NCBI GenBank assembly: GCA_945910005.1
Contig: OX246739.1
Span: 37,334,608 to 37,398,607, forward strand
Origin: Isoperla grammatica
Taxonomy: Eukaryota; Arthropoda; Insecta; Plecoptera; Perlodidae
Direction of reading: 5' to 3'
Length of the DNA stretch: 64,000 nucleotides
Position 1 is the stretch's first letter. The number at the start of each line of letters is the position of its first letter. Position numbers and translations under genes: made by a program. The notes beneath the pieces are model-generated. The model was not told where the DNA came from. It searched no databases and was given only the letters and a program-made list of their open reading frames with translations. Positions 25,501 through 40,500 of the stretch are shown piece after piece.

Positions 25501-28500
25501 TGTTTTTTAATACAGTTGGCACTACCAGTGAATCAATTAGAATCCAACAGAACAGAACAGAATTGGATCTGCTAAACTAAATACATGTATCCAAAATAAT
25601 GTAAACGTGTGGGAAATATTATAAAACCAGCAGATATCTTTAAAGAGTACCAAGGAACTACTCAAGCACAAAACAACAATATAACACAAATAACAAGCTG
25701 TAAGCACAAAGAAAACACAAACAACCACAATGGAAAGTAAGTTAAATAGGTGTGGGCTACATTCTACGGCACAGAAATGAGCGGTGAGCACACAGTGAAA
25801 TATAAAACGACTCAAACCTTCTTTGGCACTGGTTGGCTAGGAGCAACTTTCCTAGGCTCTTGATGTCTGTGGTGAGGCTTAGTGATTGGGTGAGGTTTCT
25901 GTGGGAGTGCAGTTTCTTGTACGATGTTATTTTGCCTGACCACTGAATAGGAACTTTCACTTGACACGTTCTCGCTCATTTGAGTAAAATGTTCAACAGT
26001 CGTCCGCACACTTGTTTCTTCGCATTTAGAAGATTTTTGAGCCGTCTGTTTCAGGAGAGTTCTAGGTTCATCTGTGTCTGCCATGTAACCACTTTCTTGT
26101 AGCTTGACTTTCTTTGGAGACTCTGGACAGATTTTGATGGGTGAGTCACTAGATTTCGGTTCCGGTTTTGGAGGGGCCACTGCCTGAACGTAAATAGGGG
26201 GTGAGCCTGGTTTTATATTCGGTGGAGAAATCTTCCGCTTTTCTTCACTTTGGTGGTGGTGGTGTTGGTGATGCTTCTTCTTCTCAACCTTGACATTGGT
26301 TGTCTTCACGTCCTTCTTAACTTGCACCTTTTCGATTGACGGCCGTGGAGGACCTTCAAATCTTGGCGGATTGTCAAATCGTGATGGCGGAAGGGGTTCA
26401 GGGTCTGTGGATGCCGGTCGAATAGACTGTGGTGTCGTTGATGGTGGCCGCACTTTACGGAAGCCGAGTTCCTCGCTGTCACTTTCACAAGGACGCCACT
26501 TAGGAGGAATACAACCTGAATCCATGTCGCTGTCATATTCACTAGTGGTAAACTCGCCCTTTGTGAACTTAGACGGTTGGGGTGGTGGAGGACACTTGGA
26601 TGGTTTTGATTTTGGTGCCTCAGGTTGAAATGGGAAAGGCTCTAAATCTGGAAATCGCTCAAATTTCATTTCTAATGGTTTAATTTCTTTCGTTGGTATT
26701 GGCTTCACAATTGGCTTAGCTACAACGGCTTTAGGTGGCACTGGAGGTCCAATCACTGTTGCTTCTTTGGGTGGTAACGGGGGCGCGACTACCCTTTCTT
26801 TTGGTGGGGGTAATATCCTTACGGCACCAGCCAGGTGACGCGATGGTTCCCTTTGCAGATCTTTCTCTAGTTCCATCTCTACAGTTTCTTTGTATGACAA
26901 TCGTCGTTCTAGTGGTGGATGAGCAATGCCAAACTCTGGCGGTGCTCCGGGTTCTAAAAAGGGTTCATCTATAAATAGCTCGCGTGTGGGTAGAGGACTA
27001 AACATTTGCTGTTGTGGAGGAAGTTTTTCTTTAATTTGTGGAGTAGGTTTAAACACAGGCTCTTCTTTCTGAATTGGTGGCCAGATCTTCTTCGCTTCCG
27101 AGGGTTTGATATTTCTCTCTTCGCCAGAATCAACTTGTGACGTACCAGAATAAAACTCTGTCTTTTCGAAGGTGTTGGACTTAAACTCCTTGAACTCAGA
27201 TGTGGTGGTTGATTGGTTAGTAATTATCTCGTCCATCGGTGGTAGTGATGACGAATGGCTTACTCTTGCCTCAGCAATGTAATGTTGAGTGTTTTGCGGA
27301 ATGAATTGAGGAGGCTCAAAATAAGATTGACTAGATGTTGTCGAACTTTCATTTACTTCATTTTTCACACTGTGAAAATACTGTCCTTGTTGTTTGTTCA
27401 TAAACTGAAATGTAGGTTCAGGTTTCACTTGTTGAGGCACAATTTCTTGAATGTGTAGCTTCTCTGATGTTGCTTGATGAAAATATTCACCTTGTGGTTT
27501 GTTTATAAACTGAAATGTAGGTTCAGGTTTGACTTGTTGAGGTACGCTTTCTTCGATATGCAGCTTCTCAGGAGTTGTTTGGTTAGGCACATGTACAACA
27601 GTATCCACTGGTACAGAAGGTGAAACCTTCTCTGGACCCTTTGAAGACCACATCATCCCAGTCTTCTCCTCTGTGTCTTGTTGTGGCGGCCATGATTTCT
27701 TTAACCCGGAAGTTTTGTGCTTATGCGCCCAGATTTTATCCATTTTTAGCCCGTCTGTTGATGGTCTATCCTTGTCACCATGTGCTTTTACTACAGACTG
27801 TTGTATGAATGTATCAGGTTCGGAAGGTTTCAGTGGAGTCCACAACTTCTCCATAGCAACGCCTTGTGCTGAAGGCCTTGGAGAAACAGCTCTCTTAATT
27901 TCTCCAATGGTGCTAGAACTCAATGTTTCAGATTGTGTGCTTGTATAGGAAGATGACCAGAGATTGTCCGTACCAAATGTCTGTACAGTTGGTTTTGGAG
28001 AAATGGCCCTCCAAATCTCGGCAGGCTTTGTTTCTTCGTGAACTTGATGGTCTGGTTCTGGGGTACGACGTGTAGCCCAGAGCTTTTCCATGCTCACTCC
28101 TTCTGCGGAAGGACGAGGTGATGTCGGCCGGGGAATAATCTCTGCTTGAGGTCTCAAGAATGGAAGACTTTGCATGATTTGTTCAGTATCTCTCGCCGGT
28201 GTTTGTGGTTTCACAGTTTGTTCTTCAATCATGTCGAAAATTAAAGCTTCCGCCTCCTGGATGTTATTCTTGTCACGATAGTTTACCTTGTTTTCTGGTG
28301 GAATCGTTCCGTCCATACCTCCAGTCGTGTACACTTTCCTCGTGCCGATCTCCTCCTTGACGCAGACTTCCTCTTGAACTTCTTGTTGTGGTGGCCACAT
28401 CACTGGGGGCGGTTCACTGGTTTTAATCATTGCTTCTTGGTTGAGCGGCTCCAGCTTTACAGGAAATATTCTCACAGCCCCAGTAGGGATTTCAACGGGC

Positions 28501-31500
28501 GATAGAACCCTTGTACATTCTTCCAACCGTTTCACTCGAGTGGTAACGTCTTCCTTATATGCGGACGGGAGATCAGACTTTGGAAAAAATCCCATCTCTG
28601 GCGGAGGTTCTGCTTGCAAATTGAATTCCTCCACAAAGGATGACGAAGACTGTGACATACCAATGAAGGAACTTGTTTGTTGGGTAGTAACATTTTCAGA
28701 AACTATGTGAGCTGGCTGTAGATCAAAAACCGACGTTCCAAACTGAGGTTGTTTGTTAAAGAAGTCAATATTGCTAGAAGATGACGTTTCTCTTTTATGG
28801 ACGGTAGATACCATTGGTGTAACAGTTTCTTCAAGTAAAGACGCTGTTGGTTTTTGGTAAACAGGAAGCTTTGCTTGTTTTTCTTGTTGTTCTGGCTTGT
28901 TGTCATTTTCATGCAGCTTGGCAAAGAAGAAATCAAATGCGGTTTGTTTAGTTATCGAAGCAGTTTCTACTCCTTCATTCTCTTGAGGTGGATCAATTTC
29001 TGGTTCTGGAAGACTAACGGTTTGTTCAGGCACAGGTTCAGGCGATTTAGGTTTCTCTTCTGTAACTATCGGTATCTGCACTATCTTCGGTTCTTCTATT
29101 GCTGGCGGGAGTACTTCTTCTGGCGTCTGATGAAACACTGGAGTAGGCGGTTTTTCTGGCATCCTTGGTAATGATGGCGACGGTGCTCTATCCATTCTTA
29201 TCGTAACGTGCTTCTCAGTTTTCATGCTCTCGGTGATATTCAAGGACTCGGAAGTGAAAGGGGAGGGACTCCTGCGGGAAGATGAGATAGTGATTGTTTC
29301 TGGTCTCAATGGGAAGTCAGTGGGAGGAGCCTGCGGCGGTGGTGCGTAAACTTCTGGAACCATGGGCACACCTGTGCCTTTGTGCTCAACCCGTTGCTAT
29401 AGAAGTTAACAACGGAAAGATAAAACAAGAAAGAAATTAGAAAGTGTCAAGATCAGAAGAAACAGGTATTCTTAAAGTATATTATCAGAATGAAAATTTG
29501 AAAGAAATAAACTATGTTATTTTGGTTTATGAATTGAAATTCATTAGAAGTAATGAAGTCCTGAGGCACCTGTTCCTTTTCCTTGTAAGATTACTCATTG
29601 TACCTTAAGTCTCTGAATACACATTAAACATAACACATAATATAAACAATAAGGAAATGGCTCTGCCTAATGATGAACACGACTATTTTTTAGATTATAT
29701 ACGAGTACAGTCCTATTCATTTTTCGATGGGTCTTTATTAGCATATCAAACTTCTTTGACTTGTGAAACGGTTAAGTCATTTGTCATTAAAGTCTGAGCG
29801 AACCTGGAGGTGATTGTAAATGCATAGTTGCTACATAATCATCTCAACAAACATTGTTGTTAACCAAAACTTTAATTTCTCAATCCTTTTCATCGGTTGA
29901 TGAAAAACCAAGTAAATACCCTGCTCCGTGTATGGTGTACCCATAGTTATAGGATCATCTGGAACATTGAAGGGTTTGATCCCTTACCTGTGTCGTGTGA
30001 TGCGTCACATCCTCAAAGACTAGGTGCTTCACAACATCTATGGTAGTGTCGGCTTGGGGTTCGTAGACTAGGAAATCTGCGATGCTCTGGGCCTCGCCTC
30101 CTTCGTTCACAGCGCGTACCATGTACTTGCCGGAGTGATCCAAGGTAGCTGCAATCGTACAATCTTTCATTAGCAAGAGAGGACAATACGTGGTATCTTT
30201 GCTTTCAATTTAGCTACAATTTCTAGACGTGCTTAACGGGAAAGATACATAAAACTACACGATATTAACAGGATACATTGAACTACAAATGATAAATTTA
30301 TTATATTGAGTTAGAAATATAATGAAATCTTAGTTTGAATGGGTGACAAGAGGAACAGACATTATATATACATATATATAGTTACAACGAAAACAATGCT
30401 ACAATTTATTTCGAAAAGTACTTGCTTGCTTATCGTTTTGAAGAAAGTGATGTAGGAGGCAAAAGAAATGGTTAGTACAATTTTGAAAATTTGTAGTAAC
30501 TCAATGCCAAATAATACACACAGTGACCAATACTACGTACGTACTATGTGTTTCTTTGATAGTCTAGCTAGAGCAGCTGCTCTATAAACTGAAAATTCTG
30601 TCACAAGATTATACCTTTCTCAATGATGAGCATGTAGCAGTTGCCTTGGACCTTGGTCCTGAACTTTCCTCCAGGCGATGTGCCCAGGATCTGCTCTCCA
30701 TCCTTGTACCACGTGACTGTGGGCTCGGGGGTCCCTGTGACCTCTACCTCGACATTGACGCGCTCACCCACCTTCACCATCTGAGCCTGGAGTCGGCGAC
30801 CGAACACCGGTGGGAAGATGGTTTCTGAAGGAATAACAAGCAGGATGTATAGGAGACATTCTGGAACTATTTTAAACATCTGAAAGTATTGCTTCAAGGA
30901 AACGCTGTCACCAACGATGCTACAGATTGCATACATAAACATTAAGTTTCATCCGATCAAGACTACAATATTTTCAGGACGGGAATCCTTTGTCAAATAA
31001 GAAACAGTGTTCTGGAGAAATTCATTGCACGTTTCGACCTCACGTATATGGATTCAGTTCACATAAAATTGGGTTGGGTCACACAAGAACTTGTTCCTGC
31101 AAAAAGAGGTATTTGTATTTAATACGTAATCACTTATCAACTCAGTGGTAATTTTTTAGTAATTTTTTAAAGGGATTCACGACTAAACTGCAATTTACAG
31201 GAGGTATAATGGAGTTACGGAACATACAAGTTGGTGAGTTTTAGAGTTGCAGATTTATTGAAACGTTATCATTATTTTACGAGACATTTCATAATATTTA
31301 ATATACCCTTTAACGTTACAGTATGACTTTGGGGTGAGTAGTGTCAGTGTCATCAGTGATTTCAGACAAAATTGAAGCACTGCTTTGCATTTAATCTTTC
31401 ACCCTGTCGGCCACGTTATTTACTAATTCATCATGCCACAGTGAAATGTTGCAGACCATTTATATTTATAACTGCATACATTTGTTTTTTGAAAATTGTA

Positions 31501-34500
31501 AAACATGAAGAAAACATGTATTAATATTCGCAAAGGATTCTCCCACTTACTTTTGACAACGAGGTCTGCCGTGCTGCTCGCGGTCCCCACCTCGTTCTCC
31601 GCCTTGCACGTGTATCGTCCAGCGTCCTTGACCGCCACCCCCGTCAGCTCAAGGCGAGCCTTGTTGTGTGACCAGCTTGTCGTGACCTTGTCGCCATCGG
31701 ACGCGAGGGGGTGGCCGTTCTTTGTCCACGTGACCTCGGGCTGCGGGTAGCCTACATGACATCAGAACAAGGACATTACATACATTATACCAATCCATCA
31801 TCATTCAATCCAACAGCTTCTCCAAATATAGGCTAATTTTTGTTGACATGTCTTCGTACTGTATCAGTTATTGTCGGTACTAAGCGGCTAAACAATAAAT
31901 GATAATATATTTACATATTTAATTTAAAACCTGCGATAATATACCATAGTAGAACCGGTGTATGGTGATATTAACTACATGGCTATTTAGTGTTCTTTGG
32001 CAAGCACAAAATTACAAACAATCATAATTGTTTGAAAAGGAACAGTGATTATATAGCCATAATATTAGCTGACATACTACTGTAGTATGTATAATGTATT
32101 TTTCAATGTCTTGTGTATTTCTGATGTAACTGTAACCGCATGTAGATCAGCTTAATTACGTCCTACACGTACGGTACGACTTAAGTGTACTGTACTGAAG
32201 GTGTCGTAGTTTGTCATATAGAGTGCTTCACTCTTACCATCAATGATGCCTTCGAAGACGACGTCGGATCCTTGATCGACTATCTTTCCATTGAGGGGAG
32301 TCATGAACCGCGGAGCCACCGACTTCCTCTGTGGCTTCGTTTTAACGGGTACGACCTTCACTTCGTGGACCTCTTCTCCTGCAAACAAGTAATAGATAAG
32401 ACGGCGACTCTTAAAACAAAACCACATATGACAACTAACCTATAATAATTGAAGGGGTTCTAATAAAATACACAGCAACAATACAAACCCAAGGTGATAC
32501 AATTCTTATCAGGAGTTATTTACTGAATCAACCTTGCAAATTTTGCAGGTAAATTCGTAAGAAACTAATTCGAATATTATGTATAAACCATACTTTAGGA
32601 ATAAATAGATTACAAAAAAACTTTAAGAATACCATATAAGCTTTAGTTCCAATAATACAGTAGAAGATAGATTCATATCTTCATACTGTGATGACAATTT
32701 TAAGAATTTTCAAGATAATATTTACTTTTTCATATAAAACAATTTGAGAGTCCTAAATCTGTAATTTCAACAAATAAAAGTAGGTCCCTTCAGTGATGGG
32801 GTATTACCGTTTGTAATTTTCATCACTGACTGCGAATGAACTTCCGGCTTTTCTTGGTTGACTTGGTGGATCTCCTCTGTTCTCATGGTTTGAATCTGTA
32901 CAGCAGGTTTCTTGCCCACTTGTTGCATTGAGTCCATCGAGTCCGATGTGTAACTATGCATCTGTGTAACAAACATTGTTATGTAAGTAAGTTGCAATTG
33001 AAATCGGGTATTCCCACGTGTACGAGTCGAGAGATTTGCAGGTTAGTGACCTAAACACATCACTGTCTCTAGTTTCGAAGAAGTGCACATTTGACTAGTT
33101 TTAATGTAAACTGTTTCCACGGGCCCGGTCAATGGACATACAATTGAAAAAAGTGGGAAATAAAAATCGCAATGAAAAACACAATCCTTATTTGATTTGC
33201 GACCGAAGACGTAAATCCACGCAAATTTCATGTTAGAAATAATAAGCTAGATTGCAAACAATGTAAAACCAATAAACTTGAACTTGGGTTTCGGGTATAG
33301 CCGCGTCGATTATCGCTTAAAAGCTACTACGCGGCTATACCCAAAAGCCAAGTTCAAGTTTGTTGATTGACTCGGGCCGCGAAAGCCTACGTGAATGTAA
33401 AACCAGATTAGGTTTACTTGTTTAGGCAAGATTATGAGTTTTTGTAGCCAACATTGTCACAATGGACAAGGAATACGTTATTTCAGGAGTATTGCTGTCA
33501 CAACCTTCTAGTAAAGTAGACCTTGAGACACGGCCATCTTACCTGCACATTGGGTTCGGCGCCCAACTGCGTGGTTGATGACGTCACATGGCTGCTGGAG
33601 GACTGCACGAACACTGACCGCTTCATTGTGAAGGAGGAGGAGTCAATCTGTTCGCTGACGGTGCTGCTCTCAACGGGTACGAGGCTGGTGGGGAGAGCGT
33701 CCTCTGAAACATCAAGAACATCTGTCACTTCCTGTAACTGAGTCCTTACAATGCATATTAGATGCGTTTTTCGTAAAACTATTTCTCCAGGCTCATTGTC
33801 CAAAGATTACTCACCTACTTGATTTCACACTTGCATCTACAAAAGAGTTTTGTATACCTTCAATTAATATCTGGACCAAACAAAGCATCCAGCATGTTCC
33901 CCGTTATCGAATTTACCCCACATGCCTACGGACAAGTTTCATTGTCTTCTCTTGAGCAACAACATACCTCCACCCTCACCTAAGCAACCAAGAAATGTTT
34001 TGTAACCTCATTAATGTTACAATAAAACATATTTGAAACAGATTTAACAAAACATTTTTACACAAATTATGTCTTTTGCAGAAGAATTTCAACTTACGCA
34101 TGATCTTCAATATGGCTACGCATGACGCTTTCCCCGCCTCGTTCTCTGCCACGCAGGATATCTTGCCCACGCGGTCGGGGGTCACACGAGGGATGGTCAA
34201 CACTTGTCGCTCGCCACTGGTGGACGCTAAGAAGCCACCCCCGGACACGGGCTTGTCGTTGAAGCACCATTGCACCTGGGGTAAGAAACATGGTCCAGTC
34301 ACACTATATCGTGTCGATGATCATCTGACATCTTTCAGTTATCAACGAATCAACTACTTCATGGTGATGATACTAATCAGGTATTTCATAAATTAATTAT
34401 TGGACGTCTGAAGAACAGATCTGATATTACGGACAGTACTTATAATTTACAGATAAGCTAGTTTTAAAACTATCAATTTAGTTTCAAAGCAACCAAATAA

Positions 34501-37500
34501 AAAAATGCTTTCTAACCCTCAGTAAAAATTAACCTAAGCTTAAGAGGCAACAGTTTATAGTTATAAAATCATTGTTTATGTCATAAATTAATCCTCCAAG
34601 CATGGGTGTCGACGGACAACAACATAATTATGATATTAGCAAGTTTGATAAGAATGGTTTGAATAAGTTACACAGTCGACAGGGCGATTTCTGACATGAA
34701 ATTCAACGCCCTTAAAAAGAGGACGTTGTGTGTGTATAAAAGTTACCTTTGGCGTCGGTTTTCCGGTGACGATGCATTCGAATTTAGTAATCTCGTCTTC
34801 GTAGACGTTTCGATCGGCAAAGAGTTCTCGGAACGCGGGCGGGACTAGTTTCTCTTCCTGCTTGACCGTCTCGGGGGCTACGCTGGCCTTGACGATGAGG
34901 GTGGCGAAACACTTTGCGTCGCCGAACGCGTTGCTCGCCTTGACTGTGTACACACCCTTGTTCTCTGGCTGAGCCTCAGTCAGCGTGAGACAGACGTTAC
35001 CCTCGGCGTCCTCGCCGAACTGGAACAACAACGACAACAATGTCAGCAGTGGAAGAAATGTTCTGGTGCCAGTGCCTCAGACACGTCATTTTGTGCACTT
35101 TTTTATTTTACTCGTGATCTTCAAATTTTATGACATTAGTATTTTCTAATATTATTTTTCCAAATGTTTTCTTTAAATACCCAGAGTAACTACAGTTAGG
35201 ACATAGTTTAAAAATAGAACACTTTTAACAAGGTAAAAGTTAAGACTGCAATCAACTTGAGTTTGCGCTTGTATATTTTGACATGGGGTACATGAGAAGT
35301 TCTAGTAAACAGACTAAATAATTCGATCAGGCTATGATAATCTTCAGATAAAAGTCTATTATGTCCAAATTTACATAACATAGTTTTGAATACTTCACAA
35401 ACCCTGTATGCAGCTGAATCCAGGTAAAATGTGCAGAGATGCCCCCTAGTTAGGGAAGTGCTATGGAATTGTTTTACATATGCTATTTTCCATAAGAAAA
35501 ACAAATTACCTACCAAAAAGGGACTTCGCTTACGTAAAGGGCATCTGTGCATCCGGCTGATGGAGGCATAATATTGAAACCATTCGAGGGATTCAGAGTA
35601 CAGAAAACGTAACGCATTAGTAAACATGAAAATATAACTTTGTCTGTATTTTTAGGAGATGATATTGAGTATTAAAGCTAAACTGATTGAACAATTGGAA
35701 GAATCAGAGCTTCTAACAAATGGCAGTGCAATGATTCCGGAGCATAGAAATCTATGCTACAATTAATACCTAACTCACCTCCATCGTTCCCTTGGGCTGG
35801 ATCTCCTGGTTGTTGAGATACCATCGTATGTCGGGGCGAGGGTCGCCACTCACGCAGCACTCGAAGGCCACTTTGTCACCCTGCGCTGCCAGGACATCTG
35901 TCAGCAGTTTGCTGAACTTGGGGGCGGTCCCTTGGGGAACCTCCTCGGGGGCTGGGGCGGCGCTGGGTCGCATGGCGGGCTCAGTCTGGCTCATGGCTGC
36001 GACAAGAACAGGTAATGTTACAGGACCTTGATTTCCTCCTCAATCGTGCACTTATCAGGTGGCATCCAGTTTGCTTTGAAAAACGTTCTAGAAGGCAATT
36101 TAAACATGTCAGCTGTGATATGTCAAAGTTCGTCATGTAGTAAGATTTTTTTTAGGAACAGCTTATATATTTGGGGACCACACCACTTCAACATTATCTG
36201 ATCAGTTAAGATCACCAGTAGTGTGAATCGAACCGCTAATGTTCCTATTGAGAGGCTCGAACTGAGCCACTTCTATCGGTACCTCATGTAGCTTATTAGT
36301 AAGCCAGAAAGGAATGATTCTTAGATGTCATCATGACTCATTCGATATCTTATGCCAGAAAGCAAAGGCAGGTAGAGTTTACGACCTAGTTCCTTAAATA
36401 AGATTACTTTGAGTCACTCATTGTCACTGGCAAGACTAGAGTGCAGGTTTTATTAAGAACTCTGAGCACTGATGCTATCTCGTAAGCAGGATCTACTCAG
36501 AATGGGGTTACGCAACGTGATACCAAAATAGTCTGCCACGACAGTGTTTATGTTGGGACGCTCCAAAATAAACGCAATGCAGTGATACACAATAATGCAC
36601 AATCCTTTGAAAAGCATCATCATAGTATTGTGAGACAAACAACATGTGAGTAATGAGAGGGGGAAGTGTCGTATCATGTGCGTGCATCGTTGATTCTTTC
36701 GAGGATGTTTTCTGCTTTGCCTTTACATAATAAGAAGTCCCGATATTCATTCCCGGTAAAAATTAAAATATCTTCCAAAAATCTCTTATGGACACTCCGT
36801 TATCCAAAGGAGACTCAAATAGAACAAGTAAACCAAATTGGCTATGCGAGTGACTGCAAACTAGATGAGATGGATTGTTGTCTGCTTACGAGAGCCCATG
36901 ATGGCATGAACATTGTTTTTAATAAGAAAAAGAAACATCAGGATCAAAAAGTTTTTTTTAATGGATCCAGTCTTGAATCTTACTGAATTGGAAGCCGTTT
37001 TCTCTTTAATTAACCATCTGTCACTCCTGGAATCTTGTCAGCTTGTATGTTCAATTATTGAGCCAGACATAAAAGAATGAGAATTGGGTATGCTCATGCT
37101 ACTTACATTGGACTGTCAGTTGACACTTGCTAGAAGCCTCCCCACCAGAGTTGATGGCCACCACCTTGTACTCCCCTGCGTCCTCTAGATAGACCTCGTT
37201 TATGATGAGCGAGCAGCGGTCACCCTGGAAGAGCAACTTGAACTCGGGAGACTCTTTGACCGGACGCTCGTCGTGGTACCAGATCACTTCCGGTTCCGGG
37301 AGACCTGAGACAGCGAAAGAAACCCGTTAGTTTCCACATTATATCTTTTGCCATTTCGAGGTCCAAAGGAACTAAGCAAGGGAATTGGTGACTATGAGAG
37401 GAACCGATACAAAATTTTATTTCATAATTTACCACCCCTCAGAAGTCATTCAAATTGTTGGTGGACATATTATTATTTTCTTGTATAATTTATAGGAATT

Positions 37501-40500
37501 TAATTTTTAGATCATAGCTGACACTCTCGTATTTTATTGAAGAAAAGCAAATGATCATATTTCCTCTTGAAAAAAAAGATCATAGCTTACACTCTCGTAT
37601 TTTATTGAAGAAAAACAAAGGATCATATTACCTATACTGAAAAAAATACTAGTTTACTAACATCTAACATATTAAAGCAATATACATATTTTAATTGTCG
37701 CCTGACATTTTCGTCTGGAAGGGGCAGGGTATTATGTATTCATCTACTGCAGGGTATAATTCAATTTAAATAATCGATAAAGGACGATTAACTGTAAAAC
37801 ATACCGACGATAATGCAGTCCAACTGCACTCGCTTCCCCTCGAACACGGACACGTCCTTGAGTTGCAGTTGCACGGCCGGCTTGATCGGCTCCAAGTCGC
37901 TGGCTAGTTCAGAGTCTGATGTCTCCGTAGGTAGGCGACCCTTCACGGTGACATTGCACGAGCTGGTGACTTCTCCGGCCACGTTACTGGCAGTCACTGC
38001 GTACACGCCCGCATCCTTGGGGTACGCCTCGGTGATCACCAGGGACGCATTCTTTTTGTCTTCGAACTGGACCTGCGGGTAAGACTCACGTTTGTCATTG
38101 TCACCAACCACATTTACCTGATGTGCGGTTCTATGTTGCGCTAATATTGATAATGTAGAGTTTTACAACTGAAAACGTCTTGAAACGGACGAGTTAGGTT
38201 CACCACCGCTGTCGTATGTTCTCCATTGTAATTTTGAGACCGTTAATTTTGTATTGATTTTTTACAATTTGCTTTGCTACTGACGCTGACGATAATCGTA
38301 AGCTTGTAGCACATCTAAATTAAAAAAGAGATAAACTAGTGGATTGGTCGGGTATGCATGCCTGACCAACAAGATAGAAAACTTCGTTTTGGTGTGAACA
38401 GGAGAACCAAAATGAATGCAGCTCGTTCTTTAGTGAAAAGAATAATAATAATAATAATAATAATAAATGTGCTTTATTTGGCAAAAAGTACAAGTTTCAC
38501 AAAATGGCGAGGTTCGAACAAACAGTTCGCTCTTCCACCTAACCATACATACGGCTTCCGTGTTTAGTGTTTAGTAACTAAGGTAATTCTAAGGTTATTT
38601 AATGTAATTGAGGCATTACATTTTTAATTTTGTCATCATATTTCTTAATGCTATTAAGACTCAATTACACACTTTTGCAATGTTAATTAAACAAGACTTT
38701 TAAAAATAGATTCTTATGAAGCTAATTAATTCAAGAATAGATTGTTATGACCCTAAATATAATACATTTTGATATAAACTAGATTCAGTTTCGACTAATT
38801 TTAAATAACGACTAATAATCAATTAATTCACAAACAAAGTGTTATGAACCAAAATATAATATTTTTGGGTATACACTTGATCCAGTTTTGACTAATTTTA
38901 AGTAACGACTAATCATAATTGATAATAGTGAACAACTTACTATGAGGCTTCGAGATTAATGTAGTTTTGAGAAACTAAGTATAACGGCTTAACTAAAATA
39001 CCAGCTGTATTCAGTTTTGAGTAATCTTAATTAGTTAACTAATGTTAATTAATCAAGTGACAGTTTGCATATGAGACATACTTTTGTTAGCTGACAATAC
39101 AAATTGAAAGAATAACGAGACCAAAGTTTGGGCAGGCTTGATTGGGTGAATTTGCTCGGGATCTATTGTTCCCGTCCGAGTTTATTGCTCACATTTCGCC
39201 CAGAACAAGAGATTTACCTCATAGTTTAGGAAAGAACAGTAGATCCTGGATCCATTCCTTCATATTGTTTCTCAACATTAGCTGGAGTTGTAAAAAAAAA
39301 CGTCTTAGTATGGTATGATATTATATCGGGAACTTTATGGTTGTTCAAGATATGTCTATTGGTCAATTCGACAGTGTACTAGATGATCTTGTTGGTCGAA
39401 ACAATTGTGTGCTTCCTTCCTTCAGATTTCAATATACACTCTTAGTTTTTATATGCATTGTCTTACGAAAAGTCCCCTTTTTTGTCTACTAATCACTTTG
39501 TGATTTTCTGAAATGAAGGTGGAGCAGAATTTCCGTCTGCAACAATACACGACAACTGCCAGAGGTAGACTGGAAATGGCGAGCATTACACGGTATAACA
39601 TAATCCTGTATTCATGTATGGTTGAACATTTAGTTCGACACTTGTGTAGAGGAACGGAAATGTACTCGACAATCGTTGTCAGAGTGATGAATGGATTGCG
39701 AAAATCTTTAAAAGCTACTCCATCTGGCGAGGTGCCATTGCAAAAATGGCGGGTGTCACTGCGGCATCTCACCGCTTGCCTTCTGTCGTTGGGTGGGTTG
39801 AACTCGAGAGTTTCCTTTTTATAGACAGCAGGTAATGACAGGGAATCGAATGCAACACGTGTGTACTAGGAAGCACTCGGCCCGAGAACGCTGCCAATAC
39901 GCCAGTCCGGACCAATGGCTCTGATGGGGAATTGGCAGATGCAAAGCTATACCCTGCACAACCATGACGTATCAATTACCTCTAGATCTAACATGATGTT
40001 TGTATGTTAACAGCCTATGTCCAACAATATCGATGCCAAATGGGCGAAGATTCTGACCTGATTATAGTACAGTTATTATTTGTCAAGTAGTCATTGCCAG
40101 TATTCTGTTATTCTAAATAAAACCACGAACGTTGCAACACCGCCGTTAGCTCCTGGACACATCGGTACCACATATCAATGGGACAAGTAATTCGTATTCA
40201 GACATAAATACGATTGAAATGACAGCTTACTTTGTAGGTCGATAATATATTAGATAGTTGATTTGTCGTTTTATGTTGTACGTCTGACCTGGGACGATCA
40301 CACGAAAGCTGAAACGACGTCGAAGAATGTGTGGCAAAAAGGAGGGATTGCCAATTATAGGACGCAAACACAAATCTTCATTCCAACACATTCTTAACAT
40401 TAAACACTCTAATGATCACACATGTTCATGATCAAACATATACGTATCGACAATACTTCTCATGGTTAGTATGACCGCAAATACTCGAGCCTCCCTTCAC

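Noticed and set aside
35208..35627. 139-codon minus-strand frame in the intron between exons 20 and 21
   Set aside because: AT-rich, no domain, and the splice chain works without it. It could be a transposon fragment but nothing supports that.
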